NCBI RefSeq assembly: GCF_902506105.1 | Contig: NZ_LR733304.1 | Span: forward strand, 186,001-250,000 | Direction: 5' to 3' | Origin: Aeromicrobium sp. 9AM | Lineage (GTDB): Bacteria; Actinomycetota; Actinomycetes; Propionibacteriales; Nocardioidaceae | Length of the DNA: 64,000 nucleotides | Shown here: positions 8,398 through 17,003 of the stretch, one piece after another | How positions within the stretch are numbered: position 1 is the stretch's first letter | Layout of the letters: every line of letters begins with the position of its first letter | The notes under the pieces: model-generated | Told to the model about the DNA's origin: nothing | Database searches by the model: none | Seen by the model: only the letters and a program-made list of their open reading frames with translations | Program-made: the position numbers and the translations under genes

Positions 8398-9720
8398 CTA
8401 GTCGGCGGTCTTGCCGCGCTGGAGCAGGGACCACACGCTCGACTCGGTCGTGGAATACTGCGTCAGGCCCCGTGCCTTGCGATAGGCCTTGACGGCGGCG
8501 ACCGTGCTGGAGTCGTACTTGCCGGTGAGCTTCGGCTTGAGGCCTGAAGCGATCAGTGCGCGCTGCAGGCGCCACACCGAATGGCCCACGGAGCCCTGCT
8601 TGAGGACCCTGGGGTTGGTGCCGTGCGACAGCAGGGCGGTCCACGCCGCACGGGTGGTGTGGCCGACGGGCGCCCAGCCCATCGACGCTCGATAGGCATC
8701 GAGTGCCTTGACGGTGCCACTGCCGAACGACTCGTTGACCTCGGTCACGAAGCCCTGCCGGTGCAGCAGGCACTCGAGGGTCGCGACCTCCGGGCCCTTG
8801 CTGCCGAGCTTGAGCGCGGGGTAGGACGTGAACGACATCTTCACGTCGCACGGCAGGTTCTGCTGGACCGCGACCGAGCCCTTGCCGACGTCGAGGTAGT
8901 CCTTGTCGATGTTGATCGTCTTTCCGCCGTACGTGACGTCGACGCCGTTGTGGTACTGGTGAATGCGCTGGTGATTGGCCCATCCCTCATCGGCCAGATA
9001 GGGCCCGCCGTCGGTGTTGGCGATCTTGTTGGTCCAGGCGATCCAGAGCTGGTCGGGCTTGGTGAAGCCCTTGCGCTCGGCCTTGCGGGCGGCGTCGATC
9101 GCGGCGATGGCCGCCGATCCGCTGGAGTAGACGCCGGACTTGTAGCCGTGGCTGTGGAGATACTCGGTCCACGCGTCGACGAACTCCAGGACGGCGTTGT
9201 CGCACTTGGTGGTTCGGGAGTACCACTCCAGGTCGAGGTAGGAGTAGCTCCCCTTCGCGAACCCGAACTTCACGAGCGCGGCGATGGTCTCCGCCGCGTC
9301 CGCGCGACCCTGTGAGCGGGCCGTCGAGACGGTGTAGGACATCCGCTTCTTCTGCACCCGGCTCTTGGGGTTGTTGACGAAGCAGGGTGCCTGCCGGCCG
9401 ACGTGGATCGGCAGGAAGCGCCAGCCGTTGGCCGCGTTCTTGGCGACCCACGCCTTGCTGAGGTTGGGCTGGTAGGCGTCGCCGCAGTAGCGCGAGCTGC
9501 CGGAGACGTAGATGCCGATCACCGAGTAGGGCGATCGCAGGTTCCACGTGTCCATGACGGACTGGGTCGGCGCGACGCACGCGTCGAAGCCGTGGCCCGT
9601 GAAGTCGCCGGGGGCACGAGGCGCCGCCTGGGCGGGGGAGGACAGCAGGAAGGTCGCGGCCAGGCCGGTCAGGATGCCGGCGATCGTGAGCCGCGAGGTG
9701 GGGGAAGGCACCATGCGCAT
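8398..9720 (-). CDS. Secreted DUF1906 glycoside-hydrolase-like protein with peptidoglycan-binding repeats
   Basis: A 440-residue exported protein. Residues 1-32 form a signal peptide ending SSPAQA-A. The next ~210 residues match DUF1906 (Rv2525c-like, GH25-like barrel): GHGFDACVAPTQSVM, VIGIYVSGSSRYC, GWRFLPIHVGRQAPC and SYLDLEWYS. Two C-terminal peptidoglycan-binding-like repeats follow (VATLECLLHRQGF and VWRLQRALIASGL). Such proteins act at the cell wall, probably on glycan. TACGCT (9732-9727) ends six bases before the ATG, so the transcript is probably leaderless; a second ATG two codons in is an alternative start. Confidence 0.88.
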   Translation of the reverse strand: MRMVPSPTSRLTIAGILTGLAATFLLSSPAQAAPRAPGDFTGHGFDACVAPTQSVMDTWNLRSPYSVIGIYVSGSSRYCGDAYQPNLSKAWVAKNAANGWRFLPIHVGRQAPCFVNNPKSRVQKKRMSYTVSTARSQGRADAAETIAALVKFGFAKGSYSYLDLEWYSRTTKCDNAVLEFVDAWTEYLHSHGYKSGVYSSGSAAIAAIDAARKAERKGFTKPDQLWIAWTNKIANTDGGPYLADEGWANHQRIHQYHNGVDVTYGGKTINIDKDYLDVGKGSVAVQQNLPCDVKMSFTSYPALKLGSKGPEVATLECLLHRQGFVTEVNESFGSGTVKALDAYRASMGWAPVGHTTRAAWTALLSHGTNPRVLKQGSVGHSVWRLQRALIASGLKPKLTGKYDSSTVAAVKAYRKARGLTQYSTTESSVWSLLQRGKTAD

Positions 9721-9813
9721 CCCTAGAGCGTACGTCGGGGGGAGGGGCGTGTCAGGGATATCGGTGCCGGGGGTTGCAGGGTCATGCGGTGCCAGCGATA
9801 GGCTGGCGGCGGG

Positions 9814-9851
9814 CGTGGCCCCGGTCCCTCCCCTGGATGATCGGGGCCACG
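9814..9851. terminator. Terminator-like hairpin after the acyl-CoA synthetase gene
   Basis: Ten paired bases, CGTGGCCCCG at 9814-9823 and CGGGGCCACG at 9842-9851, with an 18-base loop. It lies downstream of the minus-strand synthetase and upstream of the secreted hydrolase gene. There is no strong T run, so termination is inferred. Confidence 0.5.
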
Positions 9852-9870
9852 TTCACTGCGTTGAAGCCGG

Positions 9871-9885
9871 TTGAGCCTGTCGAAG
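9871..9885. repeat. Dispersed CTTCGACAGGCTCAA repeat
   Basis: Minus-strand CTTCGACAGGCTCAA immediately downstream of the acyl-CoA synthetase stop. Close variants occur at 21204-21218 and 28108-28122. Short elements of this type are common between genes in actinobacterial chromosomes. Confidence 0.5.
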
Positions 9886-9887
9886 CC

Positions 9888-11453
9888 TCAGACCTGGCGC
9901 GCGCGATCGCCCCAGTACGGCTTGCGCAGGTCTCGCTTGAGGATCTTGCCCGACGGGTTGCGCGGAAGCGCGTCGACGACGTCGATCGAGGTCGGCGTCT
10001 TGTAGCCGGCGAGCCGTTCGCGCGCGTACGCGATCAGGTCCTCGGCCGGCACGGCCTGGTCGGGCTTGAACGCGACGACGGCCTTGACGGTCTCGCCCCA
10101 CGTGTCGTGCGGCACGCCGATGACGGCCAGCTCCTGGACCGCCGGGTGCTCGGCGAGGACCCGCTCGACCTCGGGGGAGTAGACGTTCTCGCCGCCCGTG
10201 ATGATCATGTCCTTGATGCGGTCCTCGATGAACAAGAAGCCGTCCTCGTCGACGCGGCCGAGGTCGCCGGTGCGCACCCAGCCGTCAGGGGTGATGAGCT
10301 CCGCGGTCGCCTCAGGCTTGCCGAGATAGCCGCTCGTCGCCTGCGGCGTCCTGAACCAGACCTCGCCCGACTCGCCCTGCGGCACGTCCGCGAGGGTGAC
10401 CGGGTCGACGACGCGCATCTCGGCGTGCGCCACCGGTCGGCCCGCCGACACGAGCCGCTCGGGATGGTCGGGGTCGCGGTGGGCGGCGTCGTCGAGCGCC
10501 GTGACGACACCCGCGAACTCGGTCATGCCGTAGACCTGCTGGAACTCGGTGTCGGGCCAGGCCTCCATCGCCGCGCGCAGCACCGGCAGCGGCATGGGCG
10601 CGGCGCCGTAGCCGACGCCCTTGAGCTTGCTGAACAGGCCCATGACCTCCGGCCCGGCGGCGACCAGGGCAGAGACGACAGCGGGCACGAGGAAGGCGTG
10701 GGTGCAGCCCGCCATGACTCCGCCGGCCAGCAGGGCGCCGTCGACCTCCGGGACGATGTAGCCCGTCGCGCCGATGACGGGGGCCTGCAACGCGTACGAC
10801 GTCCCGCCGACATGGAACATCGGCATCGCGATGAGCAGCATGTCGCCGTCGTCGTACGTCGCATCGCCCAGCCCGTTGACGCTGTGCTCGACCATCGCGC
10901 GCTGGCTGAGCTGCACGCCCTTGGGCCGCCCGGTCGTGCCGGAGCTGTACATCACGACGCAGACGTCGTCAGGGTCGACGAACGGCTGCAGGTCTGCCGG
11001 CGTCGCCGCGGCCTGCCACGCGTCGAACTCGTCGTGCTCGCCACCGACGACGATGACCTTCTCGACGTGCTCGAGCCGCGGTCGCACGAGCTCGAACTGC
11101 TCGAGCAGCTGGTGGCCGACGAACACGACCTTGGCGGCGCAGTCGTTGATGACGTAGTCGAGCTCGTCGCCGGCGAGCCGCCAGTTGACGACCGTCGTGG
11201 CCGCGCCGAGCTGGCAGCCGCCGAGGATGACCTGCAGGATCGCCGGGTTGTTCTTGTCGAGGATCGCGACCCGGTCGCCGCGGCCCACATCCTCGCCCTG
11301 CAGCGCGCCGGCGGTCAGGCGTACGGACTCCCAGGCCTCGGCCCAGGTCCACGTGCGCTCCCCGAAGATCCAGCACCGCTGGTCGGCCCGCTCGGTGGCC
11401 CGATGCGCGAGGAAGTCGGGGAGGTAGGTGGCGGGTGGGATGGTGACCGGCAT
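9888..11453 (-). CDS. AMP-dependent acyl-CoA synthetase (FadD-like)
   Basis: A 521-residue adenylate-forming enzyme that activates a carboxylic acid with ATP and transfers it to CoA. Motifs: the P-loop YSSGTTGRPKG, VYGMTEFAG, TGDLGRVDEDGFLFIEDR and IKDMIITGGENVYSPEVE, and the C-terminal catalytic lysine in NPSGKILKRDL. Length and order are those of medium/long-chain fatty acid-CoA ligases; the exact acid cannot be told. The ATG at 11453 follows a GAGGAG ribosome site. The frame stays open far upstream on the same strand, through purF, but only as antisense. It is divergent from purF, about 95 bases away. Confidence 0.92.
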   Translation of the reverse strand: MPVTIPPATYLPDFLAHRATERADQRCWIFGERTWTWAEAWESVRLTAGALQGEDVGRGDRVAILDKNNPAILQVILGGCQLGAATTVVNWRLAGDELDYVINDCAAKVVFVGHQLLEQFELVRPRLEHVEKVIVVGGEHDEFDAWQAAATPADLQPFVDPDDVCVVMYSSGTTGRPKGVQLSQRAMVEHSVNGLGDATYDDGDMLLIAMPMFHVGGTSYALQAPVIGATGYIVPEVDGALLAGGVMAGCTHAFLVPAVVSALVAAGPEVMGLFSKLKGVGYGAAPMPLPVLRAAMEAWPDTEFQQVYGMTEFAGVVTALDDAAHRDPDHPERLVSAGRPVAHAEMRVVDPVTLADVPQGESGEVWFRTPQATSGYLGKPEATAELITPDGWVRTGDLGRVDEDGFLFIEDRIKDMIITGGENVYSPEVERVLAEHPAVQELAVIGVPHDTWGETVKAVVAFKPDQAVPAEDLIAYARERLAGYKTPTSIDVVDALPRNPSGKILKRDLRKPYWGDRARQV

Positions 11454-11546
11454 GAGGCTCCTCGACGTGTGACGTGGGTCACGACAGCGTAGAGGACATC
11501 GCAAACGCATTGGGTCGCAGCGGGTTGCGGCCTCTACACTTGGACC

Positions 11547-13037
11547 GTGCCCCGCGGAGATGGACGCCTGACCCACGACCTCGATCCCCAGGACGCTGGA
11601 CCCCAGGACGCGTGTGGCGTCTTCGGAGTCTGGGCCCCCGGTGAAGAGGTCGCCAAGCTCACCTACTTCGGCCTCTACGCCCTGCAGCACCGTGGGCAGG
11701 AATCGGCCGGGATCGCCGTCAGCAACGGCCGCCAGATCCTCGTCTACAAGGACATGGGACTCGTCTCCCAGGTGTTCGACGAGGCCACGCTCGAGTCGCT
11801 CAAGGGCGAGATCGCGATCGGGCACGCCCGCTACTCCACGACCGGCTCCAGCGTCTGGCACAACGCCCAGCCGACGTTCCGCCCGACGGCCGCCGGCTCG
11901 GTGGCCCTCGGCCACAACGGCAACCTGACCAACACCGCCGAGCTCCTTGAGCTGCTGCACGAGCGCGACCTCGAGGCCGGCAAGGCCGCCAGCAAGGGCG
12001 AGACCGCGACGTCGGACACCTCGGTCATGGCGACCCTGCTGTCGTCCTACCCCGACCGCTCCGTCGAGGAGGCCGCCCTCGAGGTGCTGCCCAAGCTGCG
12101 CGGCGCCTTCTCGCTGGTCTTCATGGACGAGAACACGCTCTACGCCGCACGCGACGCGCAGGGCATCAGGCCGCTCGTGCTCGGCCGGCTCGAGCGCGGC
12201 TGGGTCGTCGCGAGCGAGACCGCCGCGCTCGACATCGTCGGTGCCTCGTTCATCCGGGAGATCCAGCCCGGTGAGTTCATCGCGATCGACGAGAAGGGCC
12301 TGCGCACCGAGCGCTTCGCCAAGGCCGAGCCCAAGGGCTGCGTCTTCGAGTACGTCTACCTCGCCCGCCCCGACACCACGATCTCCGACCAGCGGGTCTT
12401 CTCGGTGCGTGCCGAGATCGGCCGCCGCCTGGCTCGCGAGTTCCCGGTCGACGCCGACCTCGTCATCCCGGTGCCGGAGTCCGGCACGCCGGCCGCGATC
12501 GGCTATGCCGAGGAGAGCGGCATCCCGTTCGGTCACGGCCTGGTCAAGAACTCCTACGTCGGCCGTACGTTCATCCAGCCCTCGCAGACGCTGCGCCAGC
12601 TCGGCATCCGGCTCAAGCTCAACCCGCTCCGCGACGTCATCGCGGGCAAGCGACTCGTGGTCGTCGACGACTCGATCGTCCGCGGCAACACGCAGCGCGC
12701 ACTGGTCCGCATGCTCCGCGAGTTCGGCGCCGCCGAGGTCCACGTGCGCATCTCGTCGCCGCCGGTCAAGTGGCCGTGCTTCTACGGCATCGACTTCGCC
12801 TCACGTGCCGAGCTGATCGCCAACGGCATCTCGGTCGACGAGATCTGCCGCTCGATCGGCGCCGACTCCCTCGCGTACGTCACGCTCGACCAGCTCGTCG
12901 AGGCGACCAACGTGCCCAAGGACAACCTCTGCCGCGCCTGCTTCGACGGCATCTACCCCGTCGCGCTGCCCGAGGACGACCTGATCGGCAAGCATCTGCT
13001 CGAGGTCCAGGACACCCTTCCTCTCGAGGTCATCTAG
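11547..13037 (+). CDS. purF: Amidophosphoribosyltransferase
   Basis: The 496-residue first committed enzyme of purine synthesis, making phosphoribosylamine from PRPP and glutamine. The N-terminal Ntn glutaminase has ACGVFG with Cys23, which should become the N-terminal nucleophile after propeptide cleavage, and YALQHRGQESAG. The C-terminal transferase has the PRPP loop VVVDDSIVRGNT. Cysteines near the C terminus (DNLCRACFDG) fit Fe-S-type PurF. GTG 11547 lies six bases after TACACT (11535-11540), a leaderless layout. purM follows with overlapping stop and start (TAGTG). Confidence 0.97.
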   Translation: MPRGDGRLTHDLDPQDAGPQDACGVFGVWAPGEEVAKLTYFGLYALQHRGQESAGIAVSNGRQILVYKDMGLVSQVFDEATLESLKGEIAIGHARYSTTGSSVWHNAQPTFRPTAAGSVALGHNGNLTNTAELLELLHERDLEAGKAASKGETATSDTSVMATLLSSYPDRSVEEAALEVLPKLRGAFSLVFMDENTLYAARDAQGIRPLVLGRLERGWVVASETAALDIVGASFIREIQPGEFIAIDEKGLRTERFAKAEPKGCVFEYVYLARPDTTISDQRVFSVRAEIGRRLAREFPVDADLVIPVPESGTPAAIGYAEESGIPFGHGLVKNSYVGRTFIQPSQTLRQLGIRLKLNPLRDVIAGKRLVVVDDSIVRGNTQRALVRMLREFGAAEVHVRISSPPVKWPCFYGIDFASRAELIANGISVDEICRSIGADSLAYVTLDQLVEATNVPKDNLCRACFDGIYPVALPEDDLIGKHLLEVQDTLPLEVI

Positions 13038-14092
13038 TGGTTTCGTACGCCAGCGCCGGGGTCTCGATCGAAGAGGGCGACCGCGCGGTCGAGCTCATGA
13101 AGGAGTGGGTCGAGAAGGCCCGCCGCCCAGAGGTCGTCGGTGGCATCGGCGGCTTCGCCGGGCTCTTCGACGCGACGGCCCTCAAGTCGTACGCCCGGCC
13201 GCTGCTCGCGACCTCTGCCGATGGCGTGGGCACCAAGGTGCAGATCGCGCAGCGCATGGACAAGCACGACACGATCGGCTTCGACCTCGTCGGCATGCTC
13301 GTCGACGACCTCGTCGTGTGCGGCGCCGAGCCGCTGTTCATGACCGACTACATCGCCTGCGGCAAGGTCGCGCCCGAGCGCATCGCCGACATCGTCAAGG
13401 GCGTCGCCCAGGCGTGCGCCGAGAGTGGCACGGCACTGCTCGGCGGCGAGACCGCGGAGCACCCCGGCCTGCTGGCGCCCGACGAGTACGACATCGCCGG
13501 CTCCACCACGGGTGTCGTCGAGGCCGACAAGCTGCTGGGTGCCGAGCTCGTACGTCCCGGAGACGTCGTCGTCGCGATGGCCTCGAGCGGTCTGCACTCC
13601 AACGGCTACTCGCTCGTTCGTCACGTCTTCTTCGAGCAGGCCCGCTGGGAGCTCGACCGCGAGGTGCCCGACTTCGGCCGCACGCTCGGCGAGGAGCTGC
13701 TCACGCCGACTCGTCTCTACACGTTGCCGTGCCTCGCGCTCGCCGACGCCGTCGAGGTGCACGCGATGTCGCACATCACCGGTGGCGGCCTCGCGGCCAA
13801 CCTCGCGCGGGTCGTCCCCGACACGGTGTCCGTACGCATCGACCGCTCGACCTGGTCGCCGCACCCGGTCTTCGGGCTCGTCGGGTCACTCGGCGGAGTC
13901 GCCCAGGCCGACCTCGACCAGGCCCTCAACATGGGCGTCGGCATGGTCGCGCTGGTGGCTCCTGACGCGGCCGACGCGGCCCTCCGCCTGCTCGCTGAGC
14001 GTGGCATCGACGCCTGGATCGCCGGCGATGTTGCCGCCGCGGGAGTCCACGGCGCGGGTGGCAGCGTCACCTTGAGCGGTGCGCACGACTGA
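13037..14092 (+). CDS. purM: Phosphoribosylformylglycinamidine cyclo-ligase (AIR synthetase)
   Basis: A 351-residue enzyme closing the imidazole ring of AIR using ATP. Characteristic segments are GGFAGLFD, LLATSADGVGTKVQIAQ, LVDDLVVCGAEPLFMTDYIACG, LLGGETAEHPG, SSGLHSNGYSLVR and the C-terminal GMVALVAP. The GTG start at 13037 shares its first base with the purF stop (TAGTG), so translation is coupled and the operon is purF-purM. Length is normal for the family. Confidence 0.97.
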   Translation: MVSYASAGVSIEEGDRAVELMKEWVEKARRPEVVGGIGGFAGLFDATALKSYARPLLATSADGVGTKVQIAQRMDKHDTIGFDLVGMLVDDLVVCGAEPLFMTDYIACGKVAPERIADIVKGVAQACAESGTALLGGETAEHPGLLAPDEYDIAGSTTGVVEADKLLGAELVRPGDVVVAMASSGLHSNGYSLVRHVFFEQARWELDREVPDFGRTLGEELLTPTRLYTLPCLALADAVEVHAMSHITGGGLAANLARVVPDTVSVRIDRSTWSPHPVFGLVGSLGGVAQADLDQALNMGVGMVALVAPDAADAALRLLAERGIDAWIAGDVAAAGVHGAGGSVTLSGAHD

Positions 14093-14191
14093 GACACGCC
14101 GTCACTGGGGGGTCGATGACGGATTTGTTGTCACCTTTGGGTACGCTTGTCGCACGACATACTGACTACTTTTCTGCGAGGGGGTCGACCC

Positions 14192-14362
14192 ATGGGGCGC
14201 GGCCGTGCGAAAGCCAAACAGACCAAAGTTGCGCGCGACTTGAAGTACCGCACACCTGATACGGACTTCAACACTCTGCAGCGCGAACTCCACGGTGAGT
14301 CGGGCGAACCGATTCCCGCTCAGTATCGTGACCTGGATCGAGAAGACCCAGCCGCCTCCTAG
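14192..14362 (+). CDS. DUF3073 family small basic protein
   Basis: A 56-residue protein beginning MGRGRAKAKQTKVARDLKY, with a second conserved block TDFNTLQRELHG and an acidic end (RDLDREDPAAS). This matches the actinobacterial DUF3073 family, often found beside purM. A GAGGGGG ribosome site lies nine to fifteen bases upstream. The N terminus is strongly basic and might contact nucleic acid, but no function is established. Confidence 0.85.
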   Translation: MGRGRAKAKQTKVARDLKYRTPDTDFNTLQRELHGESGEPIPAQYRDLDREDPAAS

Positions 14363-14475
14363 GCGACTGGACCTCACCTCTCCGTCCACCCGACCTCTCG
14401 TCGGGGATCCTTCCGGCAGATAGCTTGTCTGGATGCTCAACAGCTCCCGTATGCGCTTCAGGCTGCGCCGACCCA

Positions 14476-14514
14476 CCACGTTGACCCCTCCGGCAGCCGG
14501 CGGGGTCAACGTGG
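14476..14514. terminator. Bidirectional terminator between DUF3073 and valine dehydrogenase genes
   Basis: A very stable hairpin: CCACGTTGACCCC at 14476-14488 pairs perfectly with GGGGTCAACGTGG at 14502-14514, continued by CCGG/CCGG around a CAG loop after one mismatch. It lies between convergent genes, so it probably serves both. Confidence 0.75.
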
Positions 14515-14527
14515 GACCACGCCTGGG

Positions 14528-15619
14528 TCAGCTCGAAGGGAGCCAGACCGAGCGCAGCCGGCCGACCTCGCGCATACGCTGCTCAGCCATGCGGTCGGCG
14601 GCGATCGACGGCGGCACGCCCTCGGACTTGGCCCGCTCGAGCACACCGAGCGTCGTGTCGTAGATCGTCGTGGCGCGCATCTTGGCGCGCTCGAACACGA
14701 ATCCCTCGAGCTCGTCGGCGACCTGGATGACACCGCCGGAGTTGACGCAGTAGTCGGGGGCGTACGTGATGCCCCGCTCGTCGAGACGCTTCTCGATGCC
14801 CTCGTGGGCGAGCTGGTTGTTGGCCGCTCCGCAGACGATCGTCGCCGTCAGCACCTCGATCGACTCGTCGTTGAGCGCGCCACCCAGGGCGCACGGCGCG
14901 TAGATGTCGAGCGGCTCGCGGATCAGTGCATCGGTGTCGACGACCGAGGTGATCGAGGGATACGTCCGCTGGAGCGCGGCGACGGCGTCAGCGTTGACGT
15001 CCGTGACGACGACCTGCGCGTCCTCCTCGACGAGGTGTCCGACGAGGTGCCGGCCGACCTTGCCGACCCCGGCCACGCCGACGCGCTTGCCGGCGAGCGA
15101 GGTGTCGCCCCAGAGGTGCTGCGCCGAGGCGCGCATGCCCTGGTAGACGCCGAAGGCCGTCAGGACCGACGAGTCGCCAGCGCCGCCGTGCTCGACCGTG
15201 CGGCCGGTCACGAAGTCGGACTCGCGGGCGATGATGTCCATGTCGGGGCTGAACGTGCCGACGTCGCACGCGGTGTAGTAGCGACCGCCGAGGGTCTGCA
15301 CGAAGCGGCCGTATGCCCTGAGCAGCGCCTCGGTCTTGATCTTGGTCGGGTCACCGATGATGACGGCCTTGCCGCCGCCGAGGTCGAGGCCGGCCAGCGC
15401 GTTCTTGTAGGCCATGCCCTGCGAGAGGTTGAGGACGTCGGTGAGTGCCGCCTGCTCGGAGCCGTACGGGTAGAAACGGGTACCGCCGAGGGCCGGGCCG
15501 AGGGCGGTGGAGTAGATCGCGATGATGGCCTTGAGGCCGGAGGCTTCGTCGTGGCAGAAGACGACTTGCTCGTGGTGGCTGCCGAACGGGGACGGCGGGG
15601 TGCTGCTGGAGTCGGTCAC
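14528..15619 (-). CDS. vdh: Valine/leucine dehydrogenase (Glu/Leu/Phe/Val dehydrogenase family)
   Basis: A 363-residue NAD-dependent oxidative deaminase converting branched-chain amino acids to 2-oxo acids. Seen: GPALGGTR at 41-48, [19 protein letters not shown] with the substrate-binding and catalytic lysines near 72 and 84, [11 protein letters not shown], and the NAD-binding [12 protein letters not shown]. The GTG at 15619 is chosen because the following residues align with the MTD start and 360-residue length of Streptomyces valine dehydrogenase and an AGAGAG precedes it. Alternative in-frame starts at 15670 and 15703 would add a low-complexity Ser/Thr/Pro stretch. Transcription ends at the hairpin shared with the DUF3073 gene. 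Confidence 0.9.
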   Translation of the reverse strand: MTDSSSTPPSPFGSHHEQVVFCHDEASGLKAIIAIYSTALGPALGGTRFYPYGSEQAALTDVLNLSQGMAYKNALAGLDLGGGKAVIIGDPTKIKTEALLRAYGRFVQTLGGRYYTACDVGTFSPDMDIIARESDFVTGRTVEHGGAGDSSVLTAFGVYQGMRASAQHLWGDTSLAGKRVGVAGVGKVGRHLVGHLVEEDAQVVVTDVNADAVAALQRTYPSITSVVDTDALIREPLDIYAPCALGGALNDESIEVLTATIVCGAANNQLAHEGIEKRLDERGITYAPDYCVNSGGVIQVADELEGFVFERAKMRATTIYDTTLGVLERAKSEGVPPSIAADRMAEQRMREVGRLRSVWLPSS

Positions 15620-15739
15620 GGTAGTGCTCTCTGTCGTGGATGGCGGAGGTGCGTTGGTGGGCACTTCCATCGGTGAAGCCGCGGGGGTGGTGCGACTTGC
15701 CACAGACTCTACCGTTCAGCGCGGTCCGCGCGTACGTTG

Positions 15740-16099
15740 TCAGGCCGGGTCCCGTTCGCCCCTCGGACGCTGGTCGCCGCCCTGGTCCCGAGGACCGAAG
15801 TCTCCGTGACCGCCGGGGCGGCCGCCCTCGCCGAAGCCGGGTCGTCCGTCGCCGGGCGCGTAGTGACCGATGCGGCGGAACTGGTCGCCATCGCCGTCCG
15901 CGGTGGCGTGCCCAATCCCGAAGCCGACGAGACCGCCGACGAGCACGAGACCGGCGCCTCCGGCGATCAGCGTGTTCCGCGTGCGCGACGACCCGTTCGT
16001 GGTGGGTGCGGCGGCGGGCGGTGCCTCGGCCGTGTCCTGTTGGACCGTCGGGGCGGTGTCGTCGGGCTGGGCTTCGGGGGTCTTCTGCTCGTCATTCAT
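15740..16099 (-). CDS. Single-span membrane protein with Gly-rich outer tail
   Basis: A 119-residue protein with an N-terminal acidic, Ala/Pro-rich segment, one transmembrane helix at about residues 43-63 (NTLIAGGAGLVLVGGLVGFGIG) and a Gly/Arg/Asp-rich tail containing GFGEGGRPGGHGDFG. The ATG at 16099 has an AGGAGA ribosome site six bases upstream, which excludes the longer open frame. It follows the PGPGW protein gene on the same strand. Function unknown. Confidence 0.7.
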   Translation of the reverse strand: MNDEQKTPEAQPDDTAPTVQQDTAEAPPAAAPTTNGSSRTRNTLIAGGAGLVLVGGLVGFGIGHATADGDGDQFRRIGHYAPGDGRPGFGEGGRPGGHGDFGPRDQGGDQRPRGERDPA

Positions 16100-16178
16100 G
16101 GCATCTCCTATGGAGCGGGAGTGCCCAACCTGCTCTGCCGACCTGAGGGACAGGGCAGGACCACCTGTGTGCCGCCTG

Positions 16179-16676
16179 TCAGTCCTCCTCGCGGGCGGCG
16201 CGTTCGGCGGCGCCCTCGGGGTCAGGGACACCGCGGAACGTACGGAAGCTGTAGACGATGAACCCCAGCGCGATGATCGCCGACAGGATCAGGGTTGCTC
16301 CGGTGCCCCAGCCGCCGATCAGCCACCAGTCGTCGTCGATCGGCCACCAGCCCGGCGCGTCCGGCTGGATGCCCCAGTAGACGCCGATGCCGGCGAGCAC
16401 GAGCGCGCCGGTGCAGCTGGCGATGATGCGGGGCCAGGTCTGCACGCCGTCGGCGGCGGCTTTGTAGGCCATGACCTTGACCGGCTCGAGCCGGCGCTCC
16501 GCCCATTCGTACTGCTCGGAGAGCACGGCGAGGCCGGCGACCATCAGGAGCAGGCCGGGGCCGGGCAGCACCAGCGCCGCGATGCCGGCGACCACCAGGA
16601 CCCAGCCGACGATCTCGAGCACCAGGCGGCGGATCGCTCTGGCCGACTTGGGCCGCTTCTTCTCGTCGCCGGTCAT
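16179..16676 (-). CDS. PGPGW/TIGR02611 family membrane protein
   Basis: A roughly 165-residue integral membrane protein. The hallmark VLPGPGLLLMVAGLAVLSEQYEWAERRL block follows a first helix (EIVGWVLVVAGIAAL), and two further hydrophobic segments lie in the C-terminal half (ALVLAGIGVYWG and ATLILSAIIALGFIVY). It ends in a charged tail. The family is widespread in actinobacteria without a known function. The ATG at 16676 is preferred; an ATG 33 bases further up with GAGG immediately before it is possible. Confidence 0.8.
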   Translation of the reverse strand: MTGDEKKRPKSARAIRRLVLEIVGWVLVVAGIAALVLPGPGLLLMVAGLAVLSEQYEWAERRLEPVKVMAYKAAADGVQTWPRIIASCTGALVLAGIGVYWGIQPDAPGWWPIDDDWWLIGGWGTGATLILSAIIALGFIVYSFRTFRGVPDPEGAAERAAREED

Positions 16677-16743
16677 CGGATGCCAGTCAGCGGGTTGCCC
16701 ATGCCTCATCCTCGCACTTGGGCAACCCGCCGAGGTCTGACGG

Positions 16744-16902
16744 TCAGGCGGTCTCGCTGCGCTGCTGGCCGGGTTCGACGTACCCGCGCACGAGGTGGTG
16801 CTGCGGGTTGAACGCCCAGAGCGTGTAGCTGTCGAGTGCCCGGAGGACGTTGCGCACAGGCGTCGGGGAGGTCGTGGTGCGGATCGGAGGAAGGGGAAGC
16901 AT
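16744..16902 (-). CDS. Small conserved 52-residue protein
   Basis: Fifty-two residues starting MLPLPPIRTTTSPTP and containing RALDSYTLWAFNPQHHLVRGY, ending EPGQQRSETA. An excellent ribosome site, AAGGAGATCCC, directly precedes the ATG at 16902, so this short gene is probably translated. The aromatic core resembles small proteins annotated as hypothetical in other actinobacteria, as far as I recall. No membrane segment or cysteine is present. Function unknown. Confidence 0.6.
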   Translation of the reverse strand: MLPLPPIRTTTSPTPVRNVLRALDSYTLWAFNPQHHLVRGYVEPGQQRSETA

Positions 16903-17003
16903 GGGATCTCCTTCGTTCTCGGGGTTTTTGCGTACGTCCGTCACAACGCACGCGCGGGGGTCACGAAATCCCCGTTCGCGGCGTGAACCGAGTCACCCCG
17001 CCG

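Noticed and set aside
9774..11492. A 572-codon plus-strand open frame
   Set aside because: Antisense to the acyl-CoA synthetase, whose motifs are intact.
11454..12743. In-frame extension of the acyl-CoA synthetase frame through purF
   Set aside because: No homology in the translation, and a good ribosome site fixes the start at 11453. The extension is only absence of stops in high-GC DNA.
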